The notes under the pieces were generated by a model, which did no database searches, was not told the origin of the DNA, and was given only the letters and a program-made list of their open reading frames with translations. Below are positions 1-9,410 of a stretch of 64,000 bases of DNA, piece after piece (position 1 is the first letter of the stretch; every line of letters starts with the position of its first letter). Source of the DNA: Apiosordaria backusii (Eukaryota; Ascomycota; Sordariomycetes; Sordariales; Lasiosphaeriaceae); assembly GCA_030549205.1 (NCBI GenBank), contig JAUKTV010000004.1, positions 1,798,001-1,862,000 of the forward strand, read 5' to 3'. The translations under genes were made by a program, and so were the position numbers.

Positions 1-467
1 CCGCTGCCGAAAGGAACTGAAGAATACCAGGTACCGACATGGTGGGATAACCTGCATGTGATGACCATCGTCAGTGCACACTGGTTGCCGATCCGGGGCG
101 GCAAAACTGGGATCGGGAAATCGGAAACCTCCATTGTTCATCTAAGCTTCTCGATATGCTGCTTGTTCTCAGGTAAAACATGTTCATGAGAAACCCCGGA
201 GATGATCAAGTTGTGCTATGCCGCAACTCCGATCTTCACACCACCGAGACACAAAGATGTGCAATCACATTTGTGCTTCTCATCCCGTATCATCATAACA
301 AACGATGTGAAACTCAACCACCCATAACAACGGACCGCAAAAGGATAAATACCCCCTTCCTTCCTCTTCATTATTCCCCTTCCCACACCACAACCAGACA
401 AGCAATCATTATTCTCTTCACCAGAGCACACACAATACCTGGAAGTTACCAAACAAGAACAGCAACG
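1..467. other. Upstream region of the first secreted-protein gene
   Basis: No gene is recognised. The stretch ends in a pyrimidine-rich leader just before the ATG at 468. A weak TATA-like GATAAATA lies at 344-351, about 120 bases upstream of that ATG, and may be the core promoter. Short open frames on both strands here have no recognisable content. Confidence 0.4.
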
Positions 468-1177
468 ATGAAGGTACACCACCACCACACCATCCCTCCC
501 CAAGTTTCACCCAATCTTCCGTCACATCATAGCGTATCAAGAGCTAACACATCCCCCAGTTCACCCTCCTAACCGCCGTCTCCCTTTTCGCGGTTGGGCT
601 TGCCGCCCCCACTGTGTCCGTATCTGGCCGCTCTCCGGCTGAACTGGTCCCTAAGTGTGTCGAGGGCGACAAGCTCTCTTGTTCGTTGCTCAGTCGAATG
701 GTCGTTGCCCGGGGTGTCACGTTGGAGAAGATGGTGGCTAAGCGTGGGGATGATGGTGAGGGTGACGATGGTGGCAACGATGATGGTGACGACGATGATG
801 AGGGCGGTGATGATGGTGGTGGTGATGACGGTGGCGACGGTGATGGTGAGGGTGATGGTGAGGGTGACGGCGAGGGAGATGGCGAGGGTGATGATGGTGA
901 GGGAGACAATGGTGATGGTGATGATGGCGAGGGCGATGATGGCGATGATGGCGAGGCGGCAACCGATTCCGAGTGCACGACAGAGGGAACCGTGGGTGTG
1001 TGTGCCACTGTTGATGTCCCAGGCGTTGTTACCGTCGATGCCGATGTTGATGTCGATCTCTCAGGAGATGGCGCGGTGGCAGAAACTTCCGACTGCACGG
1101 CAGAGGGAGTCTTGTTGGGTCTGTGTCTCGAGGCTGAGATTTTAGGCATTCCCATTGATGCCGAGATTGCTATCTGA
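468..1177 (+). CDS. Secreted Asp/Gly/Glu-rich low-complexity protein with paired Cys motifs
   Basis: Read as two exons, 468-473 and 560-1177, with a GT-AG intron at 474-559 that has a GCTAAC branch site shortly before CCCCCAG. Splicing joins Met-Lys to a hydrophobic run (MKFTLLTAVSLFAVGLAAP), a typical secretory signal peptide, giving about 207 residues. Without the intron no sensible start exists. After the signal come one CVEGDKLSC segment, then an acidic tract of Gly/Asp/Glu repeats at residues about 65-134 (bases 746-955). The C-terminus holds two copies of a CTxEGx4-5C motif, which look like an internal duplication. I do not recognise a family. The design suggests an extracellular or wall-associated, possibly cation-binding protein, but that is inference. 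A 268-residue Ser/Pro-rich frame on the other strand is the antisense shadow of the acidic codons. Confidence 0.65.
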
Positions 1178-1637
1178 GGACATATGGGTAAATTACGGTG
1201 TGGCAAGTATTGTTCCACCGTTCTTGGGTGTATTCGTTGTCCTAGGGAGCCGCGGTGACGACAAAATTCTGGGCAGAAGATGACGACAGTATGTTGTTTT
1301 GTTGTGGGCTTTTTCTTACTTGTATTCTTACGCTTGTACTTTGACTTCAATTCCCCGGACTTTAGTCCAACTCATGTAATACTTAGTTTTCATCATATTC
1401 ACCTAAAGCTGCTTTTAATAAGAGGAATTTGTTCATGATTTTCCAGTTTTCAGGTGTGTTTCCGTTCATTATTGGACCCCCATGACGGCTGCCGAACCAT
1501 CTCAATTGCCCCTGTTTGTACCAGGTAATGAAGGGCGCTGCCGTGACATAGGTCATTTTAAGAAACAAAAGTGAGCAATGTCATTTGATACTGGTGAGAC
1601 TTGGTAAAACTTGGAAGAAACATGTAGATAGGTAAGC

Positions 1638-1711
1638 AAAAAAAAAAAAAAAAAAAAAAAGAAAAGAAAAAAAAAAAAGAAAAGAAAAAAAAAGAAAAGA
1701 AAAAGGAAAAA
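1638..1711 (+). repeat. A-rich simple repeat (A)n/(GAAAA)n
   Basis: About 74 bases of almost pure A interrupted by G, starting with an uninterrupted A run of more than 20. It could be a retroposon tail or simple replication slippage. It lies just upstream on the plus strand of the tRNA-like sequence, which reads the other way. Confidence 0.9.
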
Positions 1712-1737
1712 GCAACGCTGAAAATCACAAACGCTCG

Positions 1738-1811
1738 TGACGGGCCAGGAGTTGAACCTGGGTCTTCGCTCTAACTCGGGAATACATTAACCGCTATGTT
1801 ACCACGCCACG
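1738..1811 (-). pseudogene. tRNA-like sequence, probably a degenerate tRNA gene
   Basis: On the minus strand this reads as a tRNA-length unit. It has a good T arm (CCAGG stem, TTCAACT loop, CCTGG) carrying the B-box GGTTCAACTCC, and a possible D arm (ACAT, loop AGCGGTTA with the conserved GG, ATGT) preceded by TA at positions 8-9. The acceptor ends pair only if a bulge is allowed. The anticodon stem has a mismatch and no clean seven-base loop, so the anticodon cannot be assigned. A degenerate tRNA or tRNA-derived repeat is more likely than a working gene. A covariance-model search would decide. Confidence 0.35.
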
Positions 1812-2545
1812 GAAAAGCAGCAGAGAAATTGGGATCAAGTACTGCGGTCTGGTTGTGCCAGTTGTCGGCAGGGGAAAAGTGGCGTACCGCTACCCTAGTC
1901 TCGTGAACTTTAAAACGCCCTTATCAAAGGCTGCTGCCCACTGTTTGAATCTCTTCCGGAAAAAGAAACAGCTGGTCTCATACGGGTCAATAGCCGAATA
2001 GAACCGAGGAGTCCCGGTCACTCTGTATGAGCCGTTGGGGTTCCTCAACTCAAAGTGATAATACTTGACTAGGTTCGACGTCGACGACTAGGTCGGGACA
2101 AGGACATCGTGAACCTTGGGCTCGGCTAGCTCCCAGATCTCTGTTGTTGACAGTAATCTCTGGCAGTAACTTATGTGCTCTCCTCACCCTGATTTTTGAT
2201 GACCCCGGTGGTGGCGTGAGTATCTGCTGAAATGATTAGCAAAGCTTGTTCTAGGTGGTCTGGTTTATATTCGAAGCCATTTCAAGAGAATCCAACTCTC
2301 AAGTTGGTGTTGTTGAGGGCTGCTAATGCTAGGCCAGCTGACTGCCAGCCGTGGCAGCTGGCAGCAACCTACTGCCTAAACGCCCCTCAACACCACATGT
2401 CCCTTCCCCGCCATCACCATCGTGAAGTATACATCAGCGACTTACACCCAAAAACATCACAAACTCACCTCACTATTCACCTCATCTCATCTCTTCTATC
2501 TTCGTTCTACTCTCCTTTCAACAAGCAATCGAAAACCCCTCAAAA

Positions 2546-3619
2546 ATGGCACCCATCCCCCCACCCGCCCTCCCCCGTCTCATAACCTACTACCAAACCC
2601 ACCACACCCCCTCGGGCTACCCAATCTCCATCCTCCCCCTTATCCAACACCCACCCATCCACCTAACCCACCTCATCCTAGCCGCCATCCACATCAACTC
2701 CGACCCTAAAGCCCTCACCCTAAACGACCACCCCCCTTCCCACCCCCGCTTCCAGACGCTATGGGCCGAACTCCGCGTCCTCCAAGCCTCGGGCGTCAAA
2801 GTCCTGGGCATGCTAGGTGGCGCAGCCAAAGGCTCCTTCACCCGCCTCGACTACCCGTCCTCCACCCCCCAATTCGAGGAATACTACGCGCCCCTAGCGT
2901 CCCTCATCAGGGAGAAATCCCTCGATGGGTTAGATCTGGACGTAGAGGAGGAGATGTCCCTAGGTGGTATCATCCACCTTATCGACCGGCTCCGTTCAGA
3001 TTTCGGTCCGGAATTTATTATTACTCTGGCTCCAGTGGCAGCGGCGTTGCTAAACCACAAACACAACCTCAGCGGGTTCGACTACGAAGCTTTGGAGGTG
3101 ATGAGAGGGAAGGAGATCAGCTGGTATAATACGCAATTTTATTGTGGATGGGGGGATTGCTCCAACCCGGTCATGTACGAAATGTTACTCGTCAAGGGCT
3201 GGAGCCCAGAGAAAATCGTGGTTGGGCTGGTGACCAACCCAGAAAACGGGGGTGGGTTTGTGCCCTTCGAAGTGTTGGGGAATGTGATCCCGCTTCTGGC
3301 GGGGCGGCATCCGCGGTTCGGAGGGGTGATGGGGTGGGAGTACTTCAACAGTTTGCCGGGCGGCAGGGAGAGGCCTTACGAGTGGGCGGAACTGATGGGG
3401 GGGTATCTGAGGGGTAGGAGGACGGTGGACGATCAGGGCCTAAAGCAGGCGGAGGAGGATGTTAGGCGATTAAGGGAGTCAACCGAAAAGAAGGCGGTAC
3501 ACGAGCGGAAAGTGGGAGCAGATTCGGATGGTGAGGACGGGAAAGAGGTCCAGGTTCCGGTGCCGAAGGATTTCGAGTATCACTCGGATGGGTTGGTGGA
3601 GGACGAGTATTCATCATAA
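2546..3619 (+). CDS. GH18 family glycoside hydrolase (chitinase or endo-N-acetylglucosaminidase type)
   Basis: A single-exon 357-residue protein. The GH18 active-site motif DxxDxDxE is intact as DGLDLDVE at residues 127-134, with Glu134 as the expected acid/base. Around it are other barrel features: the LITYYQ first strand, VKVLGMLGG before the motif, an NTQFYCGWG strand near residues 195-203 and a C-terminal GVMGWEYF strand carrying the conserved Trp. The family hydrolyses beta-1,4-GlcNAc linkages in chitin or N-glycan cores through a substrate-assisted mechanism. No signal peptide is visible, so the enzyme may be intracellular, as some fungal ENGase-like members are. A charged, probably disordered tail of about 65 residues follows the barrel. 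The start is the only ATG that includes the first strand, with A at -3. Which GH18 subgroup it belongs to is unsure. Confidence 0.88.
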   Translation: MAPIPPPALPRLITYYQTHHTPSGYPISILPLIQHPPIHLTHLILAAIHINSDPKALTLNDHPPSHPRFQTLWAELRVLQASGVKVLGMLGGAAKGSFTRLDYPSSTPQFEEYYAPLASLIREKSLDGLDLDVEEEMSLGGIIHLIDRLRSDFGPEFIITLAPVAAALLNHKHNLSGFDYEALEVMRGKEISWYNTQFYCGWGDCSNPVMYEMLLVKGWSPEKIVVGLVTNPENGGGFVPFEVLGNVIPLLAGRHPRFGGVMGWEYFNSLPGGRERPYEWAELMGGYLRGRRTVDDQGLKQAEEDVRRLRESTEKKAVHERKVGADSDGEDGKEVQVPVPKDFEYHSDGLVEDEYSS

Positions 3620-6530
3620 TGACCGCTGTTTTCCCCCGGCATCATCGTCGGCAGGTTTGAATGCCGCGCTTATCTTCTGTCCTTGGTTCCGACACAAGAT
3701 ATCCTGCCACACGCGCCTGCATACGGCAGGACAGAATCAGACCACAAACTCGCAGACACGTACACACACGCTCACAAGCTTAACAATGCCAAGTAGCAGC
3801 ATTGGCAGCAGCCAAGGCAAAGGGGGAAAGGAATCTGCCAAAAACAGGGTCCAAGGTTCCATCCAATCACAAGGCGCGGCCATTTGGCCGCTCTTCCGTG
3901 CTGGTCCGAAGCAACTAGCGTTGAAATGGGTGGTGTGCATTCCAGCATATGACAGGCGTGCCAAGTTTTGGATTTGGTTGTTTGTCCACGAAGCCATCTG
4001 CATATGATGGGAAATTATATGGCATTAGCTTAAGATCCCAAGAAGCCCTGCAGCATTTTGGGATCGAGGCCGCCAGGCTATCCGCTACTGTGGGCTTACA
4101 AGACACGTGTAGACGCGACGGTCAACAAGAACCGTTGACTCTGGAAACACATAGTTTCGAGTCACATCCGCTTTGTATGTAATTCGAAACTCTGCAGATA
4201 AAGCTCGGTCCTTCATGTGCCGCGTTTGTTGAGCATGATGGAAATTCCATGATGGAATGGGTGGACGACAGAGTGCGGATGATGTCGCATACGTCAATCG
4301 TCAAAAACCATCACCGTGCCGTAAAAACGCCACAAACGGGTACGACGTGATGTGATTTTAGGGGTCCAGCTGTTGAACAAAGACGTTTTTGTTGTTCACG
4401 TGTTGTGACGTTCTAGATGCTGATGGAAGAAGCCGACCGCATCGCTGGATGTACGGTTGGATAGACTGATGACTCCATTTCCATGAGTCGTCGCCGTTGT
4501 GATAACAGAGAGCTGTTGATGTCAAAGACGGGGCGCTGATGTCAGATAGGTAGTCAGCTAGGTTCATTGACGTTGACCTCCACTGACGATGGTTACAATA
4601 CTCGGTGAAATTGGAGCCTGTTACACCGAGAGATTGGAAAATGAACGATGCGGTTTCTTTAGAAGATATGGAAATGATTGTCGGGCCGTTGGTCTGGACC
4701 ATCAGGAACCGTCACTCTGACAAAGAATGTTGACGAGCTTTTGAGGACCCTTGGGGTTGGTTTTGTGGGGAATATCGTCAAGCTCTTACCGTTTTGGTGA
4801 CTTGACAGGGGTGCGGGCTGTGATGTCATCGGCACGATTTGCAGGGGTCTGACGGGCTTGCATGCATGCACAAGTGGCGCCAGGATCCGATGTTCGCCCT
4901 TTCCTTTCCAACCGCAGTGTTTTCCCAAGTGAAATCATCGTCAGGGCCAGTTTCTTTCTCGACAGTCTCCCAAATCTTCTCGAATCAGATGCTATTCCCA
5001 TCACATCACACTTTCGCCTCCTGTCACCGCCGTTTACGCCAACTGACCTCTCCCTAGCTCACGCACGTCAAGACGTTTTCCTGATGCCCCCATCGCATCG
5101 GATCCATCTCGTCCTTGGCAGCTAAGGACCCTGTGTTGTCTCGCCCTCAGCAACTACACTAAATGCCGAGTGGCCTTGGTTCTGGCACAACACATGGGAA
5201 TTTCAGCGTGCGGCCTTTAGACTAGGTTCAGAATAGCCTTGGTGGGATGGGCAAACATGAAAATGCCATGTTTTGTGTCCTCCGTGCTGCCGCTGTGCCA
5301 ACTTTTCCCCTGTCCAAGCGGTTGTTTCCCTCGGCCATTGGCTCGACGACCCTCGTTCTGCATGCAGGGCAGAGACATATCAAGGACCCTGGTTTGAATA
5401 GCAAAGCAGAAAATATTGCTCAAATGTGTGCCTCTCCTAACGTTGCCCGAGTACAGATACCTGCCGCGAGATGATGCTATGGGATGGCCACCGGCACTCT
5501 GCATGAGCCTTGCAGACCGGAGCAAAGCTTTCATGAAACGAGGGCCCGCTTTCGCCTTGTCCAACCACTGACATCATTTTAAACCGCCATCCTTTTTCTG
5601 TGGAGGGTGGGTGAGACCGCTGATCCTGCCCTTGCCCACCGACGCTGACATCCTCGTCATGTACCAAGAACCCACTCTTCGTCAGTGCTGCCACGACAGA
5701 CGTTTAGCCGTCCCTCTGGCACCACTAAACGCTGCTCTATTTCGTGATAATCACCGCCTCTCCGTCGTCACATCTCGCCTCCGTTATCTCACCCCCCATG
5801 ATCAGCAGGGTCTTGCCTTTTCTGGCACCCGTTGCCCCCCCCGCACCCTTTCTTCCGTTTTCCGTCATCCCTCCTGTGATGCCATGGCTGCGTAGTTGCC
5901 GCCGCGCTTTACTAACAGAAGGGGGCACTAGTGTAAGTCGACTTGTGACACCGATCTAAGAAAGGTCAGCCAGCCGCGCTGAGCAAATGTCCGTGGTAGC
6001 ACATGACCGGCCAGAGTTTACATCGTGTGAATCCGGTGTAAACGGGGAGCCATAGTCGGTCCCTGAGTGATTGGCCCAACGGCCATGAGCTACGCCATAT
6101 CTGGCAGCCGTCTGCCTCACGTCTGTCATGGTCACCCCGTGCTCAAACGGCGCTCATCACTGCTGATCTGTCATAGGTAGGGGGTAAGCGTGCAGCTGAA
6201 GGTAGCAACACTAGCCATTTCCACCTATGACGGTGTGGGAGAGACAGGGCTCCCCTCTTGTCGTGCCTTTGTCAGATTGGTTCCGGTGGGTGGTGGGGAT
6301 GGGAGGATCATAGTGACGAAGGGTGTGAGACCTACCTCCCCTTTGCCGACTCTCTCTGAGGGTCCCCCTTCGCTGTCACTCTGCCCCTCGAGCTTCCCCC
6401 CTCCCCACTCTTGATACCCTTCCCACACAAACACCCAAAGTCCCCTTGATCGGCTCTTTTCCCCCGAGGCCCCACCAAATCTCGCCTTAATGAGATAAAC
6501 AGCTAGCAATCTGCCAGCCAAGCTTTCCGT
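3620..6530. other. Long intergenic region without recognised gene
   Basis: About 2.9 kb between the GH18 stop and the TATA box of the small-protein gene. Many short open frames exist on both strands, but none shows a family motif, signal peptide or plausible spliced structure. The composition is normal, not AT-rich. The 3' part (about 5600-6530) is pyrimidine-rich with several CCCCT/AGGGG motifs, which in fungi can be stress-response elements, so part of it may be an extended promoter. A long non-coding transcript cannot be excluded. Confidence 0.5.
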
Positions 6531-6536
6531 TATAAA
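6531..6536 (+). promoter_or_regulatory. TATA box of the small-protein gene
   Basis: TATAAA in the context CGTTATAAAGCC lies 225 bases upstream of the ATG at 6756. It is followed by a C/T/A-rich stretch typical of a fungal 5' leader. A clear TATA box with a long leader is usual for strongly or conditionally expressed fungal genes. CCCCT motifs occur upstream at about 6330-6400. Confidence 0.6.
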
Positions 6537-6755
6537 GCCAGTGCCAACTCCTCCCCTCCGTTTCCTGTTTTACTTCCTTCTGCACCTTAGTCACGAACTA
6601 GTACAAACAAATCTTGGCTAGAGTTTAACAAACACCACACCCAACTTCTTCTCTTTTATCGTCGTTCCTTTGAGTATCTCTCTTAGAGTCTTCTCTTCCA
6701 TCAACGTTAGCGACAGCATCATCTTCAACAACAATAAAAGCATCCACCAACCAAC

Positions 6756-7007
6756 ATGTCGTCCGCCCAAAACGCCTCTTACTCTGTCGGCCTGCCCATC
6801 TCGCCTCCACCACCGAGCGACCTGGGTAGCTACGCCCGTTCCATGCACCAGCACACCAAGCGCCAGATGGACTCCATCTCCCAGGCGTCCTCCTCGCCAA
6901 ACAGGCGCTCCCCAAGCCAAAACGGCGACAGCCGATCCGGAACGTCGAGCCTGCCAAATGGTGTATCGAACCGAAGACAGAACCCCGGCGAGTACAACTA
7001 CCAGTAA
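6756..7007 (+). CDS. Small hydrophilic protein, 83 residues, unknown function
   Basis: A single open frame of 83 residues with ATG in the context CCAACATGTC. The protein is rich in Ser, Asn, Gln, Pro and Arg and has no signal peptide or membrane segment. It contains a PISPPPP proline stretch and a central SMHQHTKRQMDSI segment likely to be helical, followed by a disordered Ser/Asn/Arg tail ending in YNYQ. I do not recognise a characterised family. What makes it credible is the promoter architecture (TATA box, leader of about 200 bases), an AT-rich 3' flank of about 850 bases, and a helical core flanked by low-complexity ends, as in many small stress- or development-regulated fungal proteins. 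An overlapping antisense frame of 232 residues lacks family features and is taken as a shadow. Confidence 0.6.
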   Translation: MSSAQNASYSVGLPISPPPPSDLGSYARSMHQHTKRQMDSISQASSSPNRRSPSQNGDSRSGTSSLPNGVSNRRQNPGEYNYQ

Positions 7008-7854
7008 AATTGACAATCTTGTCGTCAACAATTTCTGGCGCTGTCTTTGAAGAGTTCGTCATCGCCGAGATAATCTCAACAATTCTTTGTCTTCTCTCGG
7101 TCTGTTTTCGTTCTTTTCGGAGGGTCTTGGGAAAACACATACGGCGGGTTTCAGCATCGGATTCTGGGCAAAAAATGACGTTGGTTGTTACACACACACA
7201 TCTACTAGGATGTCTTATGATGGCGCACACGAGTTGGAAAGGTTTCGGTACTAGCCGATAACGAGGATTCGTCTTTTTTGCTGTTGGCTTTCGCGGTTTT
7301 CTTCTCCTCTTCTCAAACTGCATATCTTGGGTTTTGGGAGGTTATTTTTCCTTTTCTTTTGTTTGCTCAACCTCTCTCGTTTTGCAAGAGCATGGCGTTA
7401 CACAGGTGGAAAGTTGGGATAAAGCAATAGTGTTTCCCTTTGGAGTCTTTTGCACACACACACACTCGAGGTTTATTCTTTGAGCATGAATGATGACGGG
7501 GTGGTGATGGAAAAAGGACAGTATCTAGTTCGAGCATAAGCAATTTATATGTTTATTTCTCAGCACACTTGCGGCTGGGATATTCTCGACTCACTAGACT
7601 GTATCTAAATCTTTCTTGTGCATTAATGATATTGTGATACGATCACATTTTTTTCTGAAAGATGCCGCGACGCTGGGTGATTACTCCTAGCGATTCACGT
7701 AAGCATATGTAAGTCCTATCTGCGCCATCCCTGGTATCATCAACTCACTTCACACACTTTGCCCCCAATGTGTATGTCCCCATATGTCAATAGTACAATT
7801 ACTCCCTTCATAACCTCGTAAAATTTGACTTCTGGTGCAACGTGTGGATGTTGC
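7008..7854. other. Intergenic, convergent 3' flanks
   Basis: Lies between the small-protein gene and YJU2, which are convergent. It is T-rich and contains (CA)n runs at about 7191-7200 and 7454-7463. It probably holds the 3' UTRs of both genes. No other feature is seen. Confidence 0.5.
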
Positions 7855-8793
7855 TCAAGCAACTTTCTTCTTCTTGATCCCCAACAGAGCCGCATGGTCC
7901 TTTTTCCTCTTGACGACCCTTTTAAAACTCGGCGGTGGCATATCCGTCGCATCTGCTGATGTTGTCGCCGTCGTCGAAGTAGTACTTATCGCAACCTTCG
8001 ACCCCGAACTCGAACCACTCGACTCCCCATTACTCCCCGTCGCCGCAGCACCTCCAGGTCCCTCCTCCTCCTCCACAATCTCCTCCAACATCTCCTGCCT
8101 CCTCGCAAACTGAAACGCCCTCCTCGCCGCCTCCGCATCCTCCTCCTCCTGCCTCCTCCTCTCCCTCTCCTCCTCGGTAACTTTATTCACCACCCCCTCC
8201 AGCAAATCCACCCCCTCACTCTTCGCCTTCTCCAACCTCGCATTCCTACTCCTAATCTCATCCAGCGCATCCGCCACCGCCATCTCCCTCTTCGCGTCCT
8301 CCGTCTTCGCCTCCAACTCCGCCATCGCATTCTTCTCCTCCTCCCCAGCCGCCTCGGCCATCTCCCTCTCTAACCTATCCAGCCTCTGCTCATCCGTCTC
8401 ATCCTCCCCGTTATTCTCCCCCCCATCCCCTTCCAATCCACGTTTCCACGGATCGGTATTCCTCTTGGCGCCTTGCTCAACAACATAATCCTGGTTTTTG
8501 GGGTCGGTTTTAAAGACAATTTCCGCCGAGCAGCGGGTGCATCTGATGTAAAACCTATAAAGCTGGATAGATAAATACTTTTCGTCCGGGCGGGTTTCTT
8601 TCCGGGCGTTGAATTTCCGGCCGCGGTACATGTACTCCCCGCAGGCGGTGCAGCGCATGCTAAAAGGGGCCATCAGCCGGACGACCTGCACCTTGGGGGT
8701 GTTGGCCGCGGATTTGGGCTTGCGGGTGCGGCCGACGAGGGAGGGGTCGAAGTCCGGGGGGTAGTATTTGGAGAGGACTTTGCGTTCGGACAT
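7855..8793 (-). CDS. yju2: Splicing factor YJU2 (CWC16 family, CCDC94 orthologue)
   Basis: A single-exon protein of 312 residues. The N-terminus starts MSERKVLSKYYPPDFDPSLV, the signature of the CWC16/YJU2 family. A four-Cys zinc site follows (Cys48, Cys51 in MRCTACGEYMYRGRKFNARKE; Cys85, Cys88 in IRCTRCSAEIVFKTDP). In the known family this module sits near the branch helix of the activated spliceosome and promotes the first transesterification step. The middle, residues about 130-230, is a strongly charged coiled coil. The C-terminus is Ser/Thr/Gly-rich, ends in a Lys-rich KKKKVA and may act as a nuclear localisation signal. Length matches the family (about 300-330). The upstream neighbour's 3' end (MTHFR) is about 620 bases away, so the gene has its own promoter. 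Confidence 0.95.
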   Translation of the reverse strand: MSERKVLSKYYPPDFDPSLVGRTRKPKSAANTPKVQVVRLMAPFSMRCTACGEYMYRGRKFNARKETRPDEKYLSIQLYRFYIRCTRCSAEIVFKTDPKNQDYVVEQGAKRNTDPWKRGLEGDGGENNGEDETDEQRLDRLEREMAEAAGEEEKNAMAELEAKTEDAKREMAVADALDEIRSRNARLEKAKSEGVDLLEGVVNKVTEEERERRRQEEEDAEAARRAFQFARRQEMLEEIVEEEEGPGGAAATGSNGESSGSSSGSKVAISTTSTTATTSADATDMPPPSFKRVVKRKKDHAALLGIKKKKVA

Positions 8794-9410
8794 GGTGGCG
8801 GTTTTAAAGTCGAGTCGAGCTTGAGGGGAAGGGGGTTGTGTTCGTTGGGGGGGATTATATTAAACAAAAACAGGATTTGGTAGACGGTACGGTGATGCAA
8901 CGCGTACAAAGTCAAAAACTGGAGTGGTTCGTGATGCGGTTGTGTGGTGATGGAAAGTGTAAGTTGACGATGGTCAGTTGTTGGAGTGCGGTCAAGGTGC
9001 TAGGTAGTGCCACATTGAGGCTGAAAACGGGCGCCACTCCACGCCCCCGTTCCGTGCAAGGGTGTGGTGACTGGGGTCGGGCTTATGGGTTAGGGTTAAC
9101 ACCGCGCCCCTTCAGTCTCGGTACCACGGCCCCTTCAGTCTCGGTACCACGGCCGTCCACGACCATGGTACACGGTGCCGCTGACAACGGCCATGGTACA
9201 TCTTTGTGACAACGGGTTAAAGGATACTTCTGGTTAATAGCTTGCATGTATTTGAATACAATATGTCCACCCAAATGCTGCCTATTTCCACATTCGCTGA
9301 CAGATACGGTTCTCCACCAACGAAACCACATGCTTTTAGTTACATGGCCGCCATCTCATCATCATCCATGTTCATTTCTCTTTTCCACGTCCAAACTCCA
9401 CGCTACCTGC
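8794..9410. other. Intergenic region upstream of YJU2
   Basis: Between the YJU2 start and the MTHFR stop, both on the minus strand. It contains a perfect 23-bp tandem duplication (separate entry), a GGGTTAGGGTTA telomere-like pair at about 9087-9098 and several GGTACC/CCATGGTAC palindromes at 9120-9200. The YJU2 promoter must lie here. Confidence 0.5.
9107..9152 (+). repeat. Perfect 23-bp tandem duplication
   Basis: Units 9107-9129 and 9130-9152 are identical (CCCCTTCAGTCTCGGTACCA and three more bases). A further partial echo (GGTACACGG, CCATGGTAC) follows to about 9200. It lies upstream of YJU2 in a stretch with no gene. Confidence 0.85.

Larger units (their letters stand above)
1178..2545. 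other. Intergenic region with poly-A/GA tract and tRNA-like sequence
   Basis: Between the secreted protein and the GH18 gene. Apart from the A-rich tract and the tRNA-like sequence listed separately, nothing is recognised. The last roughly 150 bases before 2546 are C/T/A-rich, like a fungal 5' leader, and end in the favourable context CAAAAATGG. Confidence 0.5.

Noticed and set aside
544..1350. 268-codon minus-strand frame rich in Ser, Pro and Thr
   Set aside because: It is the complement of the Gly/Asp/Glu codons of the secreted protein gene. The plus-strand reading has a signal peptide, an intron and Cys motifs; this one has only low complexity.
6625..7323. 232-codon minus-strand frame over the small-protein gene
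   Set aside because: No family features, and the plus strand has the TATA box, leader and start context.
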